In this document: piece by piece, positions 56,387 to 64,000 of the stretch
Position numbering within the stretch: the first letter of the stretch is position 1
Layout: the number at the start of each line of letters is the position of its first letter
Source of the DNA: Mycolicibacterium hodleri
Lineage (GTDB): Bacteria; Actinomycetota; Actinomycetes; Mycobacteriales; Mycobacteriaceae
Direction of reading: 5' to 3'
DNA length: 64,000 bases
NCBI RefSeq assembly: GCF_025822245.1
Contig: NZ_JACKTL010000041.1
Span: 62,001 to 126,000 of the forward strand
Program-made: the position numbers and the translations under genes
Notes under the pieces: generated by a model
Database searches by the model: none
Seen by the model: only the letters and a program-made list of their open reading frames with translations
Told to the model about the DNA's origin: nothing

Positions 56387-57144
56387 CGGATGATCTGGCC
56401 GCCGTCGACGTTGAAGATCTGGCCGGTGATCCACTTCGCCTGATCCGACAGCAGGAACAGACACATGCCGACGAGATCCTCCGGCTCCCCCATGCGGGAC
56501 AACGGAATCCGCTTCACGATGTCGGCGACCATCTCCTGCGGGGTGGTGCTGCGGTTCGCCTCGGTGTCGATCGGACCGGGCGCGATGGCGTTGATCCGGA
56601 TGTTCTGCCCGCCAAGCTCGGTCGCCAACTGCTGGGTCAACCCGTTGATGCCGACCTTCGCCAGACCGTAGAAGTTCGAGTACAACCAGGCTGCGGTGGA
56701 GGACTGGTTGACGATCGCCCCGCCGCCGCGCTTGGCCATCTTCCGGTAGACCGCGCGCGTGCACAGCAGTGCGCCGTCAAGGTTCACGCTCATGAACTTC
56801 TTGTAGTACTCCCAGTCCACGGTGATCAGGAAGTCGAGCTTCATCCCGCCGAAGATCGCCGCGTTGTTGACCAGGTAGTCGATGCCACCGAACTCCGAAA
56901 GCGTCTGCGCGGCCATCTCCTTGGCCGAATCCGGATCGCTCACGTCGACCCGCACCGCAAGTGCGTTTCCGCCCTCGCCCTTGATGGCGTCGGCCACCTT
57001 CTGCGCACCCTCGACGTTGACGTCCGCGACCACCACGGCCGCACCCTCGCGGGCCAACGCCTCGGCGTAGGCCTGCCCGATGCCACCACCGGAACCGGTG
57101 ACGATCGCGACCTTGTCCTTGAACTGATCCCCGTACAGACCCAT
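56383..57144 (-). CDS. SDR-family oxidoreductase (Rv0769-like)
   Basis: This 253-aa classical SDR has VTGSGGGIGQAYAEAL, NNAAIFGG, and the Tyr-Lys pair in FYGLAKVGINGL. The ATG at 57142-57144 has AGGAG six bases upstream, which decides it over a longer frame. Asp in VVVADVNVEG favours NAD. It is 11 bp from aldA and cotranslated with the HIBADH gene. Confidence 0.9.
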   Translation of the reverse strand: MGLYGDQFKDKVAIVTGSGGGIGQAYAEALAREGAAVVVADVNVEGAQKVADAIKGEGGNALAVRVDVSDPDSAKEMAAQTLSEFGGIDYLVNNAAIFGGMKLDFLITVDWEYYKKFMSVNLDGALLCTRAVYRKMAKRGGGAIVNQSSTAAWLYSNFYGLAKVGINGLTQQLATELGGQNIRINAIAPGPIDTEANRSTTPQEMVADIVKRIPLSRMGEPEDLVGMCLFLLSDQAKWITGQIFNVDGGQIIR

Positions 57145-57155
57145 TGGGCGTCTCC

Positions 57156-58625
57156 TCAATTCGCTGCCGTGGCAATGGCCTTGGTCTCGAGATACTCCTC
57201 GAAACCGGCGATTCCCATCTCCCGGCCGATGCCGGACTGCTTGTAACCGCCGAAGGGCATGTCCGCCGAATACCAGACGCCGCCGTTGACGTTGACCGTG
57301 CCGACGCGCATGCGCGCGGCGACGGCCGCGGCCCGATCCTCGTCGGCGGAGAACACCGTGCCCGACAGACCGAAGGGCGAATCGTTGGCGATCCGCACCG
57401 CGTCGTCGTCACCGTCGTGCGCGATGACCGTCAGGACGGGCCCGAAGATCTCCTCGCGCGCCACCCGTGCGCTGTTGTCGAGGCCCGCGATGACCGTCGG
57501 ATCGATGAAGAAGCCGGTGTCGCGGTCGGCGGGGCTACCGCCACCACACGCGAACGTCCCACCCTCGGCAATCGCCGAGTCCAGGTATTCCTGGATGCGG
57601 TCTCGTTGGCGCGCGGATATCACTGGGCCACAGACCGTTCCGGACTTGGTCGGATCACCCGCCTTCAGCCCCGACATGGTGCCCGCGGCGGCCTCGACGG
57701 CTTCGTCGTAGCGCTCCCGCGGCACCACCAGGCGAGTGGTGATCGCGCATCCCTGCCCGGCGTGCATCGACGCGGTGAACGCCGCCATGGAACAAGCGCC
57801 CGCCAGGTCGGCGTCGTCGAGCACCAGGAACGCCGACTTGCCACCGAGTTCCAGGAACACCTTCTTCAGCGTCGCGGCACCGTCGGCCATCACCGCCCGG
57901 CCCGTGTTGGTCGAGCCGGTGAAGGACACCATGTCCACGCGCGGATCCGTCGACAGCAGCGCACCCACGCCGTGGTCACTGGAGGTCACTATGTTGACCA
58001 CGCCAGGCGGGAAGTCGGTGTGCTCGACGATGAGCTCACCCAACACGGTTGCGCACCAAGGCGTGTCGGGCGCCGGCTTGAGCACCACCGTGTTGCCCGC
58101 CGCCAGCGCGGGGCCGAGCTTGGCGAGGTTGATCTGGTGCGGGAAGTTCCACGGCGTGATGGCACCGACGACGCCGACGGCCTCGCGCGCGACCGTGCGG
58201 TGCGTCTTGATGCCCATCGGCGCCGCGATGCCGAGATCGGTGGTCCACTGGTAGGACTCGGCGGTGTCGGCGCAGAAGCTGAGATCCTCGATCGGCCCCT
58301 CGAGCTGGGCCATCGACGTCAGCATCACCGGCGCGCCGACCTCGGCGATCGTCAGCTCGCGCAACTCCTCCACGTGATCGCGCATCGCCTGCTGCAGTTG
58401 ACGGATGCACCGCACGCGGAGTTCGACGTTGGTGGACCAGTCGGTGTCGTCGAACGCGCGGCGCGCGGCCTCGATCGCCGCGCCCATGTCCTCCGCGGTC
58501 GCATCCGCCGCGACGCCGAGTACCTCTTCGGTCGCCGGGTTGACCGTCGGGAACGTGCCCCCACTACCCGCGACCAGCTTGCCGTCGACGAGCAACCGGC
58601 TCTCGCGATCGCCTAGCAGCGCCAT
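57156..58625 (-). CDS. aldA: NAD(P)-dependent aldehyde dehydrogenase AldA
   Basis: This 489-aa enzyme has the catalytic Cys in AGQGCAITTRL, the general base in FLELGGKSAF and the cofactor loop SFTGSTNTGRAVM. Length equals the Rv0768 type. GGGAG precedes the ATG. It heads the operon aldA-SDR-HIBADH-CMD-unknown and is divergent from a TetR gene; an operator candidate (58646-58659) lies 20 bp upstream of its start. A role in oxidising aldehydes from a dicarbon, terpenoid or steroid side-chain route is inference. Confidence 0.93.
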   Translation of the reverse strand: MALLGDRESRLLVDGKLVAGSGGTFPTVNPATEEVLGVAADATAEDMGAAIEAARRAFDDTDWSTNVELRVRCIRQLQQAMRDHVEELRELTIAEVGAPVMLTSMAQLEGPIEDLSFCADTAESYQWTTDLGIAAPMGIKTHRTVAREAVGVVGAITPWNFPHQINLAKLGPALAAGNTVVLKPAPDTPWCATVLGELIVEHTDFPPGVVNIVTSSDHGVGALLSTDPRVDMVSFTGSTNTGRAVMADGAATLKKVFLELGGKSAFLVLDDADLAGACSMAAFTASMHAGQGCAITTRLVVPRERYDEAVEAAAGTMSGLKAGDPTKSGTVCGPVISARQRDRIQEYLDSAIAEGGTFACGGGSPADRDTGFFIDPTVIAGLDNSARVAREEIFGPVLTVIAHDGDDDAVRIANDSPFGLSGTVFSADEDRAAAVAARMRVGTVNVNGGVWYSADMPFGGYKQSGIGREMGIAGFEEYLETKAIATAAN

Positions 58626-58645
58626 CACAACTCCCGTTCTGGTCC

Positions 58646-58659
58646 TGGACACCTGTCCG
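58646..58659. promoter_or_regulatory. Operator candidate upstream of aldA
   Basis: TGGACACCTGTCCG is a near-perfect palindrome (GGACA-N2-TGTCC) that matches the site over the divergent TetR start. It lies about 20 bp upstream of aldA. Confidence 0.55.
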
Positions 58660-58797
58660 GCCATGTTGAGTCGAACCATAACCACAGGTGCGCGGGCATG
58701 GCAAGACCGACTCGGTCGACAGACGCGAAAGTCGGTGATCAGCTGCGCATTCGATTCAAACGATGCCACGCGCTTGCCGATTGCCGACCTCGTCGGA

Positions 58798-58816
58798 TAA
58801 CTTGGACATGTGTCCA
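58798..58816 (+). promoter_or_regulatory. -10 and operator over the TetR start
   Basis: TAACTT (58798-58803) ends 6 nt before the GTG at 58810. The perfect palindrome TGGACATGTGTCCA (58803-58816) covers the -10 end, the start site and the start codon. Binding there would block the regulator's own leaderless promoter. Confidence 0.58.
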
Positions 58817-59414
58817 GTGATGCCGCGGCTTCGGTCGCCGAGCCGACCGCGTCTGCGCTCGACGAAACGCCGCGCAACAGACGGCAGGAAGAGACCTTTC
58901 GCAAGGTCCTCACCGCGGGCATGGAGATGCTGCGGGAATCCTCCTACGCCGACCTGACCGTGCGCGCCGTCGCGGCGCGGGCGAAGGTGGCGCCGGCCAC
59001 CGCCTATACGTACTTCTCGTCGAAGAATCACCTGATCGCCGAGATCTACCTCGACTTGATGGGCAAGGTGCCCTATTACACCGACGTCAACGAGTCGATG
59101 TCGACCCGCGTCGAGAAGGCCCTGCGCAACCTCACCCTGGTGGTCGCCGACGAACCCGAGGTGGCTGCCGCGTGCACCACTGCGCTGCTCACCGGCAACG
59201 ATCCGACGGTGCGCCGCGTCCGCGACCGCATCGGCATGGAGATCCACCGCAGGATCAAGTCCGCGGCCGGACCCGACACCGATCCGCGGGTGGTGTCCGC
59301 CCTGGAGATGACGTACTTCGGTGCGCTCGTCAACGCCGGCAGCGGCGCCTTCACCTACCACCAGATCGCCGATCGACTGAGCTACGTCGTCGGCCTCATC
59401 TTGGGAGAAGCCAC

Positions 59415-59418
<4 letters not shown>
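58810..59418 (+). CDS. TetR-family regulator of the cyp123-cyp51/aldA region
   Basis: This 202-aa protein has a helix-turn-helix (LTVRAVAARAKVAPATAYTYFSSKNHLI) and a ligand domain of TetR type. GTG start at 58810 lies directly after TAACTT-N6, so leaderless. Its TGA overlaps the cyp123 ATG, placing it in the six-gene operon tetR-cyp123-SDR-cyp51-ferredoxin-NTF2. It probably binds the two TGGACA-N2-TGTCC sites. It matches Rv0767c. Confidence 0.88.
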
Positions 59419-63006
<3,588 letters not shown>

Positions 63007-63008
63007 CA

Positions 63009-63548
63009 ATGGCGTCACGTGAGCAATTGGAAGAATGGACGCAGCGCTGGCTGCAGGCCAACAAGGACGGCGAGGTGGCCGGTGACTGGAAGCTGCTCGC
63101 CGAGTTCTACACCGACGATGCCACCTACGGCTGGAACATCGGTCCCAAAGAGGACGTGATGTGCATCGGCAAGGACGAGATCCGCGATGTCGCGCTCGGC
63201 CTGGAGATGGAAGGCCTGGAGAACTGGAATTACGAGTACCAGAAGGTGCTCATCGACGAGAAGCAGAACGAGATCGTCGGCTTCTGGAAGCAGGTCGCCA
63301 ACAAGGAAGACGGCACGCGCGACGAGATCTACGGCATCGGCGGGAGCTGGTTCCGGCTGAACGACCAGCTGTTGATCGAGTGGCAGCGCGACTTCTTCGA
63401 CTTCGGCCACGTCCAGAAGGCCTTCATCAAGCTCATCGAATCCGGTGACCTGACCCCGACCATGCAGAAGCGCATCGAACGCAGCATGGCCGGCGAGCAG
63501 CTGCCGGGCTACTACCCGCTGGGCCAGAGCCCAGTCCCCATCTGGTAG
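63009..63548 (+). CDS. NTF2/SnoaL-fold protein of the cyp51 operon
   Basis: This 179-aa protein has an NTF2-like cone fold (WLQANKDGEVAGDWKLLAEFYTDDATYGW, then IEWQRDFFDFGHVQKAF). AAGGAG lies 10 bases before the ATG, inside the ferredoxin gene, and the gap is two bases. NTF2-fold partners of P450 or steroid enzymes often bind steroids; that is inference here. It matches Rv0762c by length and position. Confidence 0.87.
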   Translation: MASREQLEEWTQRWLQANKDGEVAGDWKLLAEFYTDDATYGWNIGPKEDVMCIGKDEIRDVALGLEMEGLENWNYEYQKVLIDEKQNEIVGFWKQVANKEDGTRDEIYGIGGSWFRLNDQLLIEWQRDFFDFGHVQKAFIKLIESGDLTPTMQKRIERSMAGEQLPGYYPLGQSPVPIW

Positions 63549-63553
63549 CCCCA

Positions 63554-63569
63554 CCAAGCAGTTGCTTGG
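63554..63569 (+). terminator. Short hairpin after the cyp51 operon
   Basis: CCAAGCA (63554-63560) and TGCTTGG (63563-63569) form a 7-bp stem with GT between, five bases after the NTF2 gene stop. Confidence 0.4.
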
Positions 63570-63588
63570 GGTGGGTGTGATCCACTTA

Positions 63589-63603
63589 ACTAGAGGTTCT
63601 AGT
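63589..63603. promoter_or_regulatory. Inverted repeat upstream of adhB
   Basis: ACTAGA-GGT-TCTAGT is a perfect 6-bp inverted repeat about 40 bp upstream of the adhB start. The spacing does not fit the KstR site. Confidence 0.35.
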
Positions 63604-63644
63604 CTGTTGTCACTGACTCAAGTCGCAAGTCGAGAGAGGTACTC

Positions 63645-64000
63645 GTGAAGACAAAGGGCGCACTCATCTGGGAGTTCAACCAGCCATGGTCGATCGAGGA
63701 GATCGAGATCGGCGATCCCGTCAAGGACGAGGTCAAGATCCAGATGGAAGCCTCGGGCATGTGCCACTCCGATCACCACCTGGTGACCGGCGGCATCCCG
63801 ATGATGGGCTTCCCCGTACTCGGCGGCCACGAAGGCGCCGGGATCGTCACCGAGGTCGGACCCGGCGTCGAGGACCTGGCACCCGGTGACCACGTCGTCC
63901 TGTCCTTCATCCCGTCATGCGGGCGCTGCCCGTCATGTCAGGCCGGCCTGCGCAACCTCTGCGACCTGGGGGCCGGGCTGCTCGGAGGCGTCGCCGTCTC
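63645..64000 (+). CDS. adhB: Zinc-dependent alcohol dehydrogenase AdhB, N-terminal part
   Basis: The first 118 codons are present; the gene continues past the right edge. The product starts VKTKGALIWEFNQPW and has MCHSDHHL, GHEGAGIVTEVGPGV, and the structural-zinc cysteines in PSCGRCPSCQAGLRNLC. These match the class III-like NAD(mycothiol/NDMA)-type alcohol dehydrogenases of mycobacteria. GTG start with GAGAGAGG five bases upstream. It follows the cyp51 operon, as Rv0761c does. Confidence 0.9.
   Translation, partial: MKTKGALIWEFNQPWSIEEIEIGDPVKDEVKIQMEASGMCHSDHHLVTGGIPMMGFPVLGGHEGAGIVTEVGPGVEDLAPGDHVVLSFIPSCGRCPSCQAGLRNLCDLGAGLLGGVAV

Noticed and set aside
63589..63603. KstR binding site upstream of adhB
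   Set aside because: Arms ACTAGA/TCTAGT are present, but the AAC-N2-GTT core and spacing of the KstR motif are missing; kept as an unassigned inverted repeat.

Overview
The window is high-GC actinobacterial DNA from a mycobacterium, most likely a fast grower of the Mycolicibacterium type. The evidence is a mycothiol synthase (mshD), LmeA, GlnR, CYP51, CYP123 and CYP126 homologues, a DyP peroxidase with its encapsulin, and a gene order that follows, from memory, the M. tuberculosis Rv0820 to Rv0761c segment with insertions. Features pointing away from M. tuberculosis are an intact ptrB (two genes there), a RelZ-type RNase H/(p)ppGpp synthetase fusion, and several accessory loci. No tRNA, rRNA, CRISPR array, insertion sequence, phage gene, attachment site or replication origin was recognised. 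No gene-free stretch exceeds about 240 bp.

Layout. 1-6.4 kb: start of pstS behind a PHO-box-like repeat, mshD-glnR, the lmeA-thioredoxin pair, a sulfur operon (leaderless polycysteine leader, DUF4395, cysA2, sseC2), then a tiny membrane protein coupled to a nitrobindin-like gene and a small lipoprotein. 6.4-24.9 kb: a possible small transcript, pabC-like and ygfZ-like genes, purM, purF, purL, an orphan MCE protein, a CPBP protease, an antiporter, an M18 aminopeptidase, and the DyP/encapsulin nanocompartment operon. 24.9-28.7 kb: an accessory four-gene unit that looks like a type VII secretion substrate module (EspC-like partner, 452-aa WXG protein with a glycine-rich C-terminus, four-helix membrane protein, membrane-anchored beta-propeller). 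28.7-41.6 kb: purQ/purS, a metallo-hydrolase, an FAD dehydrogenase, GPx-ptrB-purC, an AbiEi/DUF559 protein, and cyp126-purB. 41.7-50.1 kb: relZ, two SAM methyltransferases, a 2-oxoglutarate oxygenase, an APC permease, a decayed SDR, a TetR regulator, a DoxX protein and a Tat-exported esterase. 50.1-64 kb: purD, a CYP125-like P450 and its TetR neighbour, an EspA-like protein, then two divergent catabolic units: an aldA-SDR-HIBADH-CMD-unknown operon on the minus strand, and tetR-cyp123-SDR-cyp51-ferredoxin-NTF2 followed by adhB on the plus strand.

How the genes work together. Eight purine biosynthesis genes (purM, F, L, Q, S, C, B, D) lie on the minus strand and give the region its housekeeping backbone; accessory genes sit between them. 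Genes are densely packed with many ATGA/GTGA overlaps. A recurring theme is leaderless initiation: a TANNNT element ends 6-8 nt before the start codon of about a dozen genes (the polycysteine leader, the small membrane protein, purM, purL, purC, purB, purD, dyp, the MCE gene, two tetR genes, the CYP125-like gene and the EspA-like gene).

Most interesting for follow-up: the candidate T7SS toxin/immunity unit at 24.9-28.7 kb; the methyltransferase/oxygenase/permease group at 43.4-47.6 kb; the small minus-strand transcript at about 6.44-6.64 kb; and the paired TGGACA-N2-TGTCC operators between aldA and its divergent TetR gene.
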